64,000 nucleotides of DNA, from NCBI GenBank assembly GCA_006538405.1, contig BJKQ01000009.1, positions 186,001 to 250,000 of the forward strand. The letters are read 5' to 3'. The notes under the pieces were generated by a model, which worked only from the letters and a program-made list of their open reading frames with translations, made no database searches and was not told the origin of the DNA. Source of the DNA: Hansfordia pulvinata (taxonomy: Eukaryota > Ascomycota > Sordariomycetes > Xylariales). A program made the position numbers and the translations under genes. Below, one piece after another: positions 10,615 to 24,417 of this stretch (position 1 is the first letter of the stretch; each line of letters starts with the position of its first letter).

Positions 10615-13600
10615 GTTGTCGAGTGGTTGGTGGCTTCTGATGTCTCATGTTAGCTCAACTCTGTGATGGGGCACTTCTCTCGGCTTTTATACCACCTTGA
10701 CACACCACTCAACCATCTGCCTCAGGCCCCTCGGCTCTTCTGAAAGGAGCCACAAAGGGGTAATGCAGATGAAGAAGTGACAATGAAGGAGAGCAATCAG
10801 GCAGGAAGTGAGAAGAGCCCAGACAGATGATGTTTTCCAAGCGTCCAGGCCACCTACCTTAGGAGTCCAACAAAGAGTGTATGGAAGTAGCAAGAAAAGC
10901 TTCAAGGCCCAACGATTTCGCCCAGTTTTGCGCAAAGGACTGCCAACAAAGCTATACTTGAATGCCCCGCAAAATTTTGTGAGGAAGTGATGGGAAGAAG
11001 AAGAAAACTGTGAAAGCCATGCGGATCAGTTCCAAGTCCAAAATCTCAGAGGAGCGAGTCGCCCTCCCCTTTTATAGCCCACGACGAGTTGGCTTCGAGC
11101 TGCGGTATCACCCTTCGACAAACACCCCTCTTCCGCTTTCGCCCGCTTCTCGCTTTGTTGTGTGTGCACGACTTCCGCTCTGGCGCAACGCCCATCAATC
11201 CCTCCCGTTTCCACGCGGTCGAGGCCGCGGGCCAACAGACAATCACGACCTCCCATGACTGGGGTCCTCCCTTGTGTCTGGTGATCCCTCTGTCTACCCC
11301 GGTGCCTCGGTTCATTCGACTAATGGCAGATCATCGGCAGCAGAAAAGCAGAGCAAACACGGGGAACATGGTGTGATTGACAGCAGCACGCGCCGCCGCC
11401 GACGCCGCCGGCGGCTGCATATCCCCAACTATGTTGTGTCGTGTCTCGCAAAGGAGGAACCCGTCGGGCAGCGCTGGCTGGTGACAATGTCGGGATGAGA
11501 CGTGAAGGCAAACTGGCAAACTTCGCCTTCTCGCATGATGCTGCATCATCGTGTTTGTTTGCTCGTCGAGGAGGGCAAGCCCAGTCGGCAGTGATCCAGC
11601 CCGACGGCAACAGCAGACGAGGGGGTGAGAAAAGAAAGAGACATCTGACACCCAGATAGGCCGCCTGTATGTGGCAAGTATGGCCCTTGCGCCGCGGCGG
11701 CGTCTCATGTCACTCGTACGCTGGACGGGCCCGGCCTTGGGTAATGAAGGGAGCAGGGGTGTGGGCAGTATAGGGAAGGGGGGGTTGTGTGTGTGGTCGG
11801 TGATGGAGGCATGAGATTGGATAGAGCTGCTCACCTTCTGCGCAGGTTGCCTGCCGGTCAGACTTCTTTCTCGAGCAAACAGCTCTTGTTCCTCCCTTTG
11901 TGGCAGGCGAGCAGCCGTGAGAAGACAATCAAGCCGTGTGAGGAGTACTCCGAGTCGATAGTATGGATGTACCTCGGGTTGGTGAGTACCTTGGTGGCTT
12001 CCAATGTAGGGGAGGCGACGTGACACCCGATCTTGACGTTGATGCAGGTAGGCTGACGGACTTGAAGCAGCCTTGCCGACTCTGTCTGCAGCAGAGGATG
12101 GACCAGGGGGTCGAGGCAGCTGGATGATTGGACAAGGGGCCACGAATGGAAGATGACCCTGGAAGTGACGAGATGGGGACAGTGGCAAACAAGAAGGAGG
12201 CTTCAAGCCTGCTGTGTGCCGACGACGCGGTGTAGCATCAGCTTGGAAAGGTGAGAGCCAGGTGGCGAGGTAGAGAAGCGTCAGAACCCAGGCCCGGTCT
12301 CGGGAGACGCTGTAGACGGCAGCAAAAAGGCCAGCCGTCGTATGATGGATGGATGGCACAGCACAGAGGCCGGATAGAGCCCCGGCACACACACGCACTC
12401 ACGCTCGACGTCGGGCACCGAACTCGCAGAGTACCGCCACAATCGGCAGCAAAGACGGTCCGGCGAAGCGGCTGTGCCAAGTCTCGACGACGGTCGACGG
12501 ATACGCAGAACGCCGCGCTGTGTGTAAGCGGCCGAATCCGTACGTCCGTCCGAGGAGGAACGAGGATAGTCAGAGCTCCGTGATGCAGCCCAAGACCTGG
12601 ACAATCACGGAATCAGCCGCTCGTTCAACACATCGAAACGTCATGCCTCGCACCCGCCGGTGTCTTCTCTGTCTCTGGCTGGTGCCACGCCGGGAAGGGA
12701 AACGGAGTTGACGAACCTGGTGTAATGTATGTAAAGTACGTATGTAAAGTACCTAATAGATGCTCACGGCCGGCGGGACGGCCATTAGGGAACGTCAGAG
12801 GCGCAGTCGTGTCGTAGTTGCGGACACCAAGTCGAGTACCCTGAGTACTCGTATGCCCCACGAGACGATGCTGCGGCGATGCGACTGGACTGGGGAGCTC
12901 GGTGATGGAGCACTCGTCGGCTAGCCTCGAGGGTGAAGATTGCAGGTTGCAAGTCGAGTCGAAACGTGGGAGGCAGACCCGAGACCCTCTGACGTTAGCC
13001 GGCTCTCTTGAAAGGTGTGAGGTACGTAAGTACGAGTACACTCTGTAGCAGGTTCGAGCCCATGTTAGGTACGGCAAGCGTGGCAAGCCGTAGCAAGGTA
13101 GCAAGGTAGGCACAGCAGGAAGGTACGACTACTCGTGCCGGTGCTATTGGTTTCGAACGGCAGGGGCGATCCGTCTCCGTGGGCTCCCACTCTCTGTGGG
13201 CTCCCACCTACGAGTACCTTACTCGTAGTTGTTAGCCTGGACGTGGACTTTGGCGGTGAGCTAAACTCAAGTTATCACCTATCATATACGATGGATGCTT
13301 TGTAGGTTAGACCGGCTCCATAAAAGACGACTTGGAATGGCACATCGTTGGCCAGCAGCCCTCTGGTGGGCCCGAAGCGGCATCCAGATGGATACACTTT
13401 CGATTCAATCATCGTGGCCTAACGCTGCCAGGCCCAAAGGCACGGTCCATCGAGAATAGACGCCCATCCGCGTGAATTCAATACAACACGAGTACTCGTA
13501 CACTTCAAACCCGCTGATACCGTCGAGAGCGCTGCCGGGCAACGTCACGGCCGCTCGCTGCCTTTGGTCGTGCCGAAATCAAACAGTGTTCCAGCGGCAC

Positions 13601-16600
13601 TCGTAAACATTGGCGTGCTCCTGTAAATTTCCAAGCATTCTCCTCTCTTCCTTGGAGAATGATACGTTGTGAGAGGACAGCCCGCACGGGGGACTTGGGC
13701 TTTAATCCTGAACCCTTATCGACGCACAGCATCGAGGCATGTCACAGTGCAGAAACTAGATGAAAAGCAAAAAGCCAACAAATGGCAGCCGCGGCAAGAC
13801 TCGAAATATTACGAGTATCGCGCACGTGTCGCGTTTTGCTTTTTCTTCATGCCACTCGGGCTCGAAATCTGGAGCACCCATTAACGCGTGGTTCCTCGCC
13901 TACGAGTAGATACTCATACTGATGCCTACATCCATACCCAAACGCGTACCCAGAGATGAATCATGGGTCGAACCTTTGCCTCGACTCACGGGCCATTGCA
14001 GATTTCATGGTGGTGGGAAATTTAAAAAACCAGAGGTAGAACTTCCATTGTCTCTCAGCGGTAGATGAAAACCTGTTCTGGCCCAGCATCATTCAATGAC
14101 TGGACCAGACACAGACACCGCTAGGCACAGTGGCACATCAGGCACGAGTCCTCATGCTCACCACCACGGCACGGACGCGCCACCCACTTTGGACAGGAGC
14201 ACAGGGAGGCCCTACAAAGTTTAGCGCAAAGCAAGTTAGGGTGAGGAGTGGGTGACCAGGCAGTCAGTGGTAGCGGGGTCTGGTGGGCTTCGATGCAGCT
14301 CCCCTCGGCCCACCCTGGATCTATCCTTGTCCCGTCAGACGGGAGCTTGGGTCGCGGGCGCCAGGGAACACGACATGATGTTCAAGCTGGAAGACGAGCG
14401 AAGATCGGCCAGGTGTTTGTTTGTTGTCTCACTGCATACGTCTCGTCTTGCTCAAGGGGGAGCGGCAGCGTGCGCCGTGTGCTCCCCATGATGCCAGCCA
14501 AGCGGAGCGGCTCGACTCGACCGTGTCACGCCTCTTGTTTCAACAAGACAGCTTCGGTCGGGTCGGCACCCGATGCCGTACCCTATGCCGGCTTGACAAC
14601 CGGGGTGGGGCTGACGGCCAGACTTGGTGATGGTCCGTCGTCTCTTCGCCCTCATCGACCATTGGCTGCGTCTCGCACAGGGGTAGGTTGCGCTGAGTGA
14701 TGATGCGTATCCGTACTACCCAGCGGCTACACATGCTCTTCCCGGCTTATCTGCGCCCCCCTTCGAGTCGACAAACAAACCTTCGTATACAACACATGCG
14801 GCGGGATCGATGGCCCTCGTGGACGCCGATCTCCAAAGGTTAAAGGTCTGGCTGTCTCTCTGGCTGCCCATTCTCATGGCTAAAGGCTGTGCCGAAGAGG
14901 ATTTGAGAGCACCGTGGGGATGCGCCGTAGCAAGTGGATCACGATTCAGCCTCCATAGCCCGGATCGCCGCCTAGGTACTCGTAGTCGCGATGGGAGCCG
15001 CCTCTGTACTCGTACCCGCAATATTCGCGTCGTTTTGCATATGCATTTGTGCTGCAGCCTGCCACCCGTGCCAATAAATGCATACTCGGCTCGGGGAACA
15101 TGCCTCAGGCCAGCCGATGCGTCGCGGGGGAGGCCGTTACAGCCCGGGCCAGGTTGGATCGAGAGTGGGCTCGCAGCCAGTTCCGCCCTCTTTCCGTTCC
15201 TTTCCAGGGCAATCAGTCCCCGCCTGATATGTAGCAGCCGTTGATGTTGTGAGAAGAGTCAAGCTACACCCGAGTACGAGTATGCCACCAGAGACACCAT
15301 GGCCATGGTATAGTCGTACCCGCCGTCCGGATGCCCAGGTCCCTGTCCCTGTCAACAATACTGTTGTACTCTAAAGAAAAAAAAAGGGCAGCCTCGCGGG
15401 TGGCGTGTCTCAAGACACGGAGCAGAGCGATCTCGGCCGGGAGCTGTACTTTTTCCGATGCTGACGGTTGATGCAAGCATAAAGCGCCTCTTATGGCGGA
15501 CGTGTCGATATCCGTCAAATCTACTCGTACCCTGACACAGAACAGACGCGGATTACACGCCCCATGAGAGGCGGCGCAGTCAATGGTCAAGATGACAGAG
15601 GCCCGTCCAGCCATTGTCTCGAAGAGCAAACATCTCCCTTCTCCATCGACAAACCAGAAATGCACCCAGCCGCAAAATTACAGCGTGCCTAGAGCATCAC
15701 ATGGGTGGCGTTGTGATAGTCGAGTGAGAAACAGATGGCGTCTGACCGGTGACCATCACACTGACACATGCTCCATCGGATTGTGTCCTTGACAAACAAG
15801 AGCGTGTACGGTGCCAAGGGTTGGAGGTAAGCGATGAGGTCAATATGGAACCTCGTCGATACGAGAGGATATGGGAGTCGGCCAGCGACGTCGGGGAGGC
15901 GGGAGAAGCCAGCAATCTGAACCCTGAGGTTGCGGAAGTTTGCGGATGGAAAAATTGTGTGTGTGACCAATTCTCAAGATGGCTGATAAGAGGTGGCGAG
16001 CTGCTGGCTTGGCCAGGTTGTTCCCGAAGACCCGGCGTGGCTGGGGGCGTATCATGGGCTGAGAAGGCTATAGAGGAGAGGAGCTTGCTGACGGCCCCTA
16101 CTCGTACCAGGCAAGGACGTGTAGAACCTGACTCCTCGTCATATTCGAAGCATGCTTGAGCCAGCAGTGTCATACAGACGTCCGGGCTGTGTGACGACTG
16201 GTGGGTGTTTGTGGGGATGAGGATGGCGATGTAATCAGAGATGGAACGAGACGGGCGACGCCCGGGTGCTTTACCAAGCAAACATCAGTGCGGGTTCTTT
16301 TCAGGAGTGATGCGTGCATAATTCGTCAAGCTAGGGGCATATTTCTTTTAAGTGCTTAAGCATTTCAGAAGCAACCTGCACTCGGCCGGACCCCGGCAGT
16401 TGACATGATGTGCAGCATCGTATTGATTTGGTGTCGTCCGGACGGCTGGACGTCCGTTTTGGAGTTCCTCCCGACTGTAATTCCCTGGTGAGATGCCTCT
16501 GATGGTGATGGACTAGAGTGCCACGTGCCATATGGATGGAGAAGAAACACTGGGCATGAAGGAACCTGCTTTGGTCAGTACATTAGCTGTGTCAAAGCTG

Positions 16601-17299
16601 GATGGCGATAGAAGCAGATAGAAGTCCTCGAGTTCGTCGCCCTCTGGCATATCGTGGGCGAGTGCCATAATCAGATTTCATCACATCAACCACAAAGCAC
16701 AGGTCGGTTTATGTGACTTCAATACATATCACCAACGCTCTCCATTCTGACAGTGAGTCGTTAGCGTCCCAGTTGGACCCTTGGGCTTGGGTCGGCCGGG
16801 CCGGGCCACGATGAGTCCCTTGCGTTGGTGCTGATCTGGGGTCAAGGGAGAGACGGCCAAGTACCGTGCCTCTGGTGGGCTTGTTACATTGGTGTAGATA
16901 CTCGTACCACAACCAGTGCATCTATCGCCTGAGGTACCTGCATCCTGAGAGCTGGAAGTCAGACCGTGCACTAAAACGCCCAGATGGGCCAACGTCACAG
17001 CCCGTGACCCAGGCAGCCCAGGCGTGCGAGTACTTGAGCCACGCGGCCCCTCAGCGCCTGGCTCGGCCGCCTCCAGCTGTTGCTTCTCGGCGGGGCTCTG
17101 CCCCTCGTCGCCGCCCTCATTTTACTCCATCGTCACATCTGTCGACGCTCTCTTCTCTCGTCACCATCTCCCGTTGTCGCTCTTCCCCAGAATTTGATTC
17201 GCTCTCTAGGTATCTACTCGAAAGTCCAAAGGGCTTCTTACTTGTGCTTTTCAACACCAAGGCGGAACGGCAGAAGGGGCCAGGCCTGTATTGCCCGAG
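10615..17299. other. 6.7 kb without a convincing gene, between divergent Argonaute and RING genes
   Basis: The left end should carry the Argonaute promoter and leader, and the right end the RING promoter (pyrimidine-rich before 17300). An open frame of 355 codons on the minus strand at 11331-12398 has no recognisable domain, an amphipathic-random composition and overlapping open frames on the other strand, so I do not call it. TACGAGTA/TACTCGTA octamers are dense from 12.8 to 16.9 kb (12846, 13031, 13209, 13220, 13493, 13810, 13901, 14977, 15007, 15275, 15522, 16099, 16899). Confidence 0.5.
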
Positions 17300-18002
17300 A
17301 TGGCCGCCAACCCATACGAGGGTAGGTTGCTCCCATCACAATGTCCCACCACGACGTGAAAAGGGAGACTATGCGCTCGGCCGTTCGGAGCAACGCTAAT
17401 CGTGATCATGTACCGCAGTCGAGCATGGCATCACATCGTCCAACACGCGGCGCCACACCCGCCGGCCGGACATGTCCAGCTTCACCTCCCACCTGCACCA
17501 GATCGCGCCCGAGTCCAGCGACGCCCCGTCCGCCGGCCACCACCAGCCTGCGCCTCCGACCCCTGTCGACCTCGCCGCACTCTTCCGCCTCGTCCAAGAC
17601 CAGGTTCAAGTTCTTCTCTCCGACGCGCCCACCGCCGAGAACCGCGATCTGCTCCAGACCATGGCCTCGGCCCTCGACGCTGACATACACAACCCACCCG
17701 ACCGCGTCCCCGGCGTCTCCCAGGAGTATCTCGACACTCTAGACCGCGTACCTCGTCGCCGGCTTCCTGGCGATGACAATTGCCCCATCTGCACCGAGCG
17801 CTACCTCGACGACCCTTACTGCCTGGTCGTTGAGCTGCCTTGCCCCGCCAACCACCGCTTCGACCTCGAGTGTGTTGGCCCGTGGCTCCAGAGCAAAGGC
17901 AATTGCCCCATGTGCCGCCACGACCTGACTCAGAAGAAGAAGATCGAGATTCCCCCGGACGATGAGGAGGAAGAGGACGACGTCAACGGCCTCTACGGCT
18001 GA
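17300..18002 (+). CDS. RING finger protein, probable E3 ubiquitin ligase
   Basis: Exon 1 is 22 bp (17300-17321, MAANPYE plus one base) and exon 2 is 17419-18002, giving 201 aa. The 97-bp intron (GTAGGT...CGCAG) joins to give YEVEHGITSSN, a start I recognise from short fungal RING proteins. The middle (about 35-125) is Pro/Ala-rich and probably partly disordered. The RING is near residues 135-185: CPIC, then LPCPANHRFDLEC, then GNCPMC. Asp takes the place of one usual His/Cys ligand in HRFDLEC, so zinc binding is either Asp-assisted, as in Rbx1, or altered. An acidic tail follows (DDEEEEDD). A role in ubiquitin transfer is inferred from the fold only; no membrane segment or substrate domain is seen. 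Confidence 0.85.
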
Positions 18003-18581
18003 TTGGCTGCGCGCTTGTGCGGCTGCAGCCTTGCGTCCGTGCGCCCTTGGACCGAGAGCCTGCGTGTTTGGGCGTCGTCGCTGCTTGCAATCTAGAGTGG
18101 CGGGTGCTTCCCGCTGTGCCAGGGGGCAGCGTGGCATAGCATGTTTGTCCCGGCCGCGTGATACCAGGGCTGTCAAGCGCAGCGGGGCTTCAGGCCACGC
18201 CTGGCCGCGCCAGACAGAGCCGCGGGGCAGTTTGAGTAGGGGCAATACCAAAGCAGGGAAGGTGGTGTTACGAGGTTTGCGGTGTCGGGTTCCGGCGTTG
18301 GGGGAGGGAGAGACGACTCTATCCGAAGGTCAATTGGCGAATTGGGGAAGCGAACTCACAGCGCATGCATCACTCTGGATTGTTTCTGACAGGTTCTTGA
18401 AGAAAATGGCTATTCTGCTTCACGGGCCCCCAGCATACATTCCCCTCTCGGTCAGCGCGCCCTGGAAGCGAGCCCATGTCTTTACGCTATCGGGCCCCAA
18501 TCTACCGTCGTCTTCCTAACGCGCACAACAGCCTGCTCTCACGGCCTTGCTCGTACATCGCAACCTTGTGCGCCTCCCAGC
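18003..18581. other. Intergenic between convergent genes
   Basis: This holds the 3' regions of the RING gene (+) and the small mitochondrial-type gene (-). I see no repeat or further gene in it. Confidence 0.6.
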
Positions 18582-19025
18582 TCAGACGACCTTGCCGTGC
18601 TTTTTCGGCGAGCCGCCGCCACTGGCACGCTGCTTGTCCTGGCCGACGGGTGTGGCGCCCGTCCTGTCCTCGGGAGCTTTATCGCGGCCGGCCTCGGCCA
18701 CGTCCTTGTTGGCGGGGCTGACGTCAAGCGGGTTCCCACTGTTCTGGGCGCCGGCGGTCTTGCGGGCCTCCTCGGGCGACGTCTTGCGCGGGTTGAAGGC
18801 GGCATCGTCCTGGGCGGCGGCCTCCTCGTCGTTGCCGCTCTTGGCGTACTCCTGGGCGCGAGGCTTGAGCGACTCGCGGTCCTGGTCGTCCTTGTAGGGC
18901 ATGCGCAGCGGCGCGGCGGCGGCGCGGGAGAAGCGGCGGGCCTGGGCCGGAGCTGCGGCGCGAACAGCCGCGGTCGCGGTCGGAAGAGCGCGGGCTGCGC
19001 GCAGCATGCTGCAAGCGGGGTTCAT
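18582..19025 (-). CDS. Small conserved fungal protein, probable mitochondrial import
   Basis: This is a single-exon gene of 147 aa. The first 40 residues are rich in Arg and Ala and lack acidic residues (MLRAARALP, QARRFSRAAAAPLR), as in a mitochondrial presequence. Met7 is an alternative start. The rest is hydrophilic and low-complexity: MPYKDDQDRESLKPRAQEY, a DDAAFNPRKTSPEEARKTAG segment, NPLDVSPANKDV, then a Gly/Lys tail ending GGGSPKKHGKVV. I recognise this arrangement from uncharacterised proteins common in filamentous ascomycetes. No enzyme motif is visible, the body is probably disordered, and no function is claimed. Confidence 0.75.
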   Translation of the reverse strand: MNPACSMLRAARALPTATAAVRAAAPAQARRFSRAAAAPLRMPYKDDQDRESLKPRAQEYAKSGNDEEAAAQDDAAFNPRKTSPEEARKTAGAQNSGNPLDVSPANKDVAEAGRDKAPEDRTGATPVGQDKQRASGGGSPKKHGKVV

Positions 19026-22000
19026 GACTGCTTCTGCTGGTGGATGGGCGTTCGAGCAAGATTGCTAGGCGTCGGTTTGTTCGTGCGTAAATGTACCCCT
19101 GGCGGTTAGGTAGGTTTGGGCGGATTGTTTGCAAGGTGACGATTTTACATGCGGGTGGGTGCGATGAAGAGCCGCGAAGTAAGGTCAATGGCTATCTGCC
19201 GATTCGAACTCCTCATCAGAAGTTACCATAATCCCCATTCTTGGGGCCGCTTTTGTTGGTGGCAATCGCGATTCGTTCTCTATGGTCATGACACCATGGG
19301 GAGAGGGCCGTCGTGATGGTGACGTCACTGTAGCTAGGGGATCTCGGAGCTGTTGTTGCACTCGACTTTGGTACGGGGGAGAAGCTCCTAGGCCCCTACT
19401 CCCCTTCCGTATAGGGGCGTGCCTGGTGGGCTGTTCGGACGCTGTGGCGTGGCGGTCGCGGCCGTTTGGGGTGGCTAGAGCGCTGGAGGCACCGGAACAC
19501 CCTACTGAGCCACCTGGATCTTAGCGGGTCTTAGGCGCACCCCACTGGACGTACGCCGACGCAGGTTCAGCCTCATTGGCTGAGCGCACCAGCCTCACCA
19601 GAGCGCCACGACGCGTCTGCGGAGGTGCCAGAGCGCGTCGCATCGCCGCCCTTGCCTGCGCAGAACGGCACCCCCACAGATCATGCGAAGGCGCACTATA
19701 CTATATAATGAGAGCATGGGTCGAGCTTCACAAATTGCACAGCTTTTTCTTGTTGAAGGCCCACGCTCACGCACGCTTTGGCGGAGCGGGTCCTCAAAGC
19801 CACGTCGCGAAGGGGTTGGTGATCAAGTGGCCCTGCGTATACTTGTTTAGCCAATATCTAAGATGATACTCGCAGAGAGGTAGTTTCACGAACTTCCAAC
19901 TGACAGCTGCTCATTCTGCTTCGATCCCGATGGAAGTTCCGTGAGACAGCAGTGTGTTTGCTCGCGTGCTTCATGCACACATACCTAGGTGCCTTCAGCG
20001 GCTCGGCTCGAGGCCCAGTCTGCGTTCGCAATCCATCGCTTGCAGGCCGTGTAGTGTCACAAATATCCTAGCTTGGTATCTACGACTGTATACCTATTTA
20101 CAGTCGTTCCTCGTCGTGTGCCAAACGGGGTCGAATCGAGCTTGCGCGATGCTGGACGCGGTCACCCTTAGCATCTGGTTGTCCTCTGTAAACAGGACCA
20201 GCTCAGCGCGGTGAGACCAGGGCAGCTTCTCGCGCGAGAATTGGCAGACTGCAAGCCGCGCATTACTTGGATACCCCTCTGTTAAGCTCAAGTTTCCGGT
20301 GTGCGGCTCGGTACCCGACTGAAGAGAGCCAACGTTAGGTAGTGTTGAGCACTGCAAACATCTCATACCCGGTTTCGTCCCACGAGCGGGACCCGGAAGG
20401 GTTTGAGTTATTTGCTTTCCCGCTCCCCAGTTAGGTAGTCTGGGTGCCCTTACGACGAGCCGATGCTGTCTGTGGCTGTGTGTTGTGGCGTCACGGCCCC
20501 CTCCCGGGTTGTCGCGTGCCAGACCACTCCCTTTCCTCACACCACGGTCGTGCGACCGACTGCTGTAGGAAGGGTCGCTTCAGCAGAGCCTGCTGCGATC
20601 AGCTTCTGTGGACCGCTACCATTGTTGAGCCACTGTTCTGAAGGAGAACGAGGAATTGCCTAAGTATGCGTAGGCGTTTAAGCGCAAATAACATGCCCGA
20701 CACCAGCAAACCCCCTTACCCGACAACGAAGACAACGAAGCACGTTGGGGACCCCATGAGTAATGAGAGGCCAACTCAGAGTACCAGAGACAGCCTGGCT
20801 TCGCAGTGTTCCCTTTGTTCTGCGAGAAGCCCTCCGGCGTAAAGCCATACCCTTGTGGCGTTCGCACCGGGGCGTCAAGCTGGGAATCGCCCGCCGGAAC
20901 CGGCACGCGCTGCCATAGTCACACACACACACGCGCGCACAAACACGCCCACACGATCGGGATGACACAATCTTTACTGGCCCTTGTCCCAGGGATGCTG
21001 AGACCTCCATTATGAGTGCGACGCCGCGCCGGCCGCCTGGGCCTCTGTTTGTCCTGCGTCCGTCTGACGTCCCCCGCACGCGGCCGTTCCGTTGACGGGC
21101 CCCCCCCTTGCGTTACGATCAGGCGCCTCCGCCCGGCGGGCCGGGAGCCTCCTTATGTAATGAACGCCAAGAGTTCCGACTTCACCTCTTCTACGCCGTG
21201 CCCGGCGCGGTGTCTCCGGGTCCCAAGACTGCTGCTTGCCGGCGGTCTGGCCGGCCTCCTAGGGGGCGCACCGTGGCTCTCGGGGCGCTGGCGCACGATG
21301 GCTCCTCCCGGGCTGTCCGGGTTTCTCTCAGGGATGGGATACGCTGCTCCGAGGTCGCAGGCTTCTGTGTTTCGGGCCTTCTTCACAGGTTTGCGTGTGT
21401 TCGCGAGGGTAGTCCGTGGTCTGTCGGGAAGATTGGAGACGGAGCCAGCTTGTTGTGCGACGATTCTGGGGAAGACTAATATCAAACACGTCCTCGCGAG
21501 CGAAAGTTGTCGAATTCAATTTGTGTTATTCCCTTTCACATCAGGCCTGAACTAGTTCTGACGAGGCAGCACGATAGTGCGCCCCGACGACCCTTGTAAG
21601 TTAGCGGGAGAGATGAGCTCAACGCCTCCCCTGGGGGCCCGTGTTTCTGCATGCGTGTGTCCTCCATGTCCATCGCGTCCCTTGCGGCTGCCTCGCGTAG
21701 CCGCAAGCTGCAGGAGAGACATTGGCCGTGTCGGTCTATTTATCTGCGCGCGCTGCTGTGTTTTGCTGTGGTCTGCAGTTGGCACACTCTTGTATAATCA
21801 GCCCACAAGATGGAAAGTGGAACTCGTGATGTTGTTTCCATGCGGCGGCTGGAGACTACATAACCAAGTCATGCTATCTCAAAGCTGCTCCCGAGATAGT
21901 TGTTATAATGATTCTCGGCATTTCGCAATCATCTGGTATTCAGAAGAAAGTCTACAGGCCATCTATATTACGGTCACCATCCTCGTCCCTTGAAGAACAA

Positions 22001-24376
22001 CCACTTAAGTCTTCAATATCCACGAACCCATCGAGAAAGGGGCACAAACCACGACTAACTCGCCAGTCATCGCCCCTATATCCCGTCAGAGCAGCTGCAG
22101 GCTCCAGCAAGCGACAACTTGCCTCTTATCAGACGTCTGTCACCCCCGCGCGCCGTGCACAGCGCTGCCCTGCTCTGGATCGCAGGGTTGCAGCAGCTCA
22201 GCCACACGGGGGCCCGTGGGCAGACCAAGAGCGCCGCGCCGAGCCGAGCCGCAGGATCTCGCATGCCCAAGAGTTCGCACCCTTGAAGACGCAGGTGAAT
22301 GGAGCGGGAGGCACAGACAGGGGGACGAAGAAAGAAAGACGGAAAGAAAAAAAAGCCTCGATCAACCTGCGTATCCAGAGCCCCCAGCCCGCAAACCTTA
22401 TCGGCGCCCGGCGAGCGCACACGCACGCGCACACGCTCACGCTCACGCCTACACACCGCTGTTCCCGCTCGGCATCTACCCATCCCTGACACTGACTGCA
22501 CTGGCATCATATGATCAGAACCCCAGATATAACCCCCCCTCCCCCCCCTCGTTCAGGGCACCGGTCAGGCCACTGACCACCTGACTCCCGCTCTCTCTCC
22601 GCATGCCGAGCATGTTTGGCGCCTTTCCTCCACCATCGACCAGGGCCAGGCATGAAAGGCCAAGCCAAAGCCGAGTTTCCCTCTCAGCGAAGCGAAACCC
22701 CACAGTCCCGACTGCGTGCTGTGCTGCCCAGATCTGTCGAAGGCCCAGTGTGGCGCTGTGGAGGCGGGAGGGGGGGCTCCATCATGCACTGTGCTCAATG
22801 CGCAGGGTGGGAGTCATCACCGCCTACCCTGACACTTTTCACACACGCACTCTCTCTCTCTTTCTCTCTCTCTCTACCTCACCGCATAGCACTGACGTAC
22901 GAAGACGACGAAGAGAACGAGCAAAGACAGTAGCACCAGCAAGGGTACCACTCACGATAAATGCAGGGAAGAGGGGGCCACAGGCGGCCCGCCGGAGACA
23001 AGGCCCGGGGTTCGGGAGGGGGAAAGGGGGGGCCGGCCACATGATGCGCACCGCTCACCGGCCCCAGGTTTCGCCATGCACCCCGGGCGGTGGTGGTGCT
23101 CGCCTGAAGGGGGGGTTGATGAGAAGAAAGCCCCAATTACGAGCACACGAGTTGAGCGCCCCCGTCGATCCTCACAAGCCCGTCTCTCTCCCTCTCCCTG
23201 CTCTTGCACTGCTGCCTCGCCCCACCCCCTCTCTTGCTTTCTCTCACGCCCCCTTGTGCTGCAAGACCAGAGCCTAATTGACACACAGGGCCCGGCGAGG
23301 ACGGACACACTGCGACAAGGACCAGGGCGCTTGGGTTAGGTAGGAAGAGCAGGCCTCTCAGTCTACTTCCGCCGCGGCGAGCTGCCATCCCTTTGGGTCT
23401 TGTGGGGGAGGGGTGGTCAGCAAAAGACTCAAGGGGAAGGGTGCGAGGAAGGCCCTGAAAGCCGCGTACGGAACCAGAGGAGTGCAGTGAACAGGCCAGG
23501 GCCGCCCGGGTAGTTGGAGAAGAGGATCACGGGCTTCAGCAGGGAATGCCGGAGAAGATTCGCGGATTGTCACCTCGCAGCCCTGATTTGATCGGCGGGG
23601 GGAGGGGACCCTCGTCGAGAAGGTCAAAGCCGACCAGTTTTGGGAGCTGAGCAGGCCTGACCAAGAAGGGGAGGCAGCCTTGGAGAGAGCATTGACTCTC
23701 TGTCTCTCGAGTCTTGCCTGTACAGCAACTTGAGAGTCGAGAGTCGGGTAGTGGGTATGTGGCAGTGAAAGTTGATATATCCTGACTTTCCCCTCGGACA
23801 CTGTCTACTTTTGGGTCTGCACCTATTTTCCCAAGCCAGCAACCCACGGGTGGGCGTTGACCCTCACCCCCCAATCGTCTCAACATCCTCCCGCCAAGTG
23901 CGCGCCAACGCGCTGATACGGTGTTCGGCGGCAGGTGGGCTTCGCAGGCCTCCCGGCTGGGATGAGGCTTCCTAGCGGCGGAGAGAGCGGGCAGGGGCAA
24001 GAAAGAGGTTCCCTCTGGCCGGGTCCGCCTTGCTTACAGTCTACCCGGGGGTTAATCCCCCCCGTTGGCCCGGGCCATGCCCTCGCGGAGAAGACCGGGC
24101 TTGCCGGGAGGGCACGTGCGGTCTTTTTGTCCTCGGGACTCTGTTTGTGCTGTGACTGCTCGCCTCTGCCCGCTTAATATCAAGAGCGGCATATCGAGAA
24201 GCTCGAGGGGGAGGGGGAGATCCGCGTCGGGGTGGGCAGGCCCAGCAGAGACAGCCGTGCCACCCGTGGGATGTGCTACAGGGCCCCGTCACGTCACGCC
24301 ACAATCGAAAGATCCTACCGCTCACGGGACCGCCCCCGGAACTAATGCCAGCCTATATCGACGAGGTTGCTCCATT

Positions 24377-24379
<3 letters not shown>

Positions 24380-24413
<34 letters not shown>
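24380..24413. repeat. (AG)n microsatellite
   Basis: This is an AG dinucleotide run of about 17 units ending in gaaagg. It lies in the gene-poor region. Confidence 0.9.

Positions 24414-24417
<4 letters not shown>

Noticed and set aside
11331..12398. 355-codon minus-strand open frame upstream of Argonaute
   Set aside because: It has no recognisable domain, irregular composition and many overlapping open frames on the other strand. It is long but not supported.
20094..20906. Two adjacent minus-strand frames that look mildly protein-like (for example AELVLFTEDNQMLRV)
   Set aside because: I could not link them to any family, find splice sites joining them, or rule out chance.
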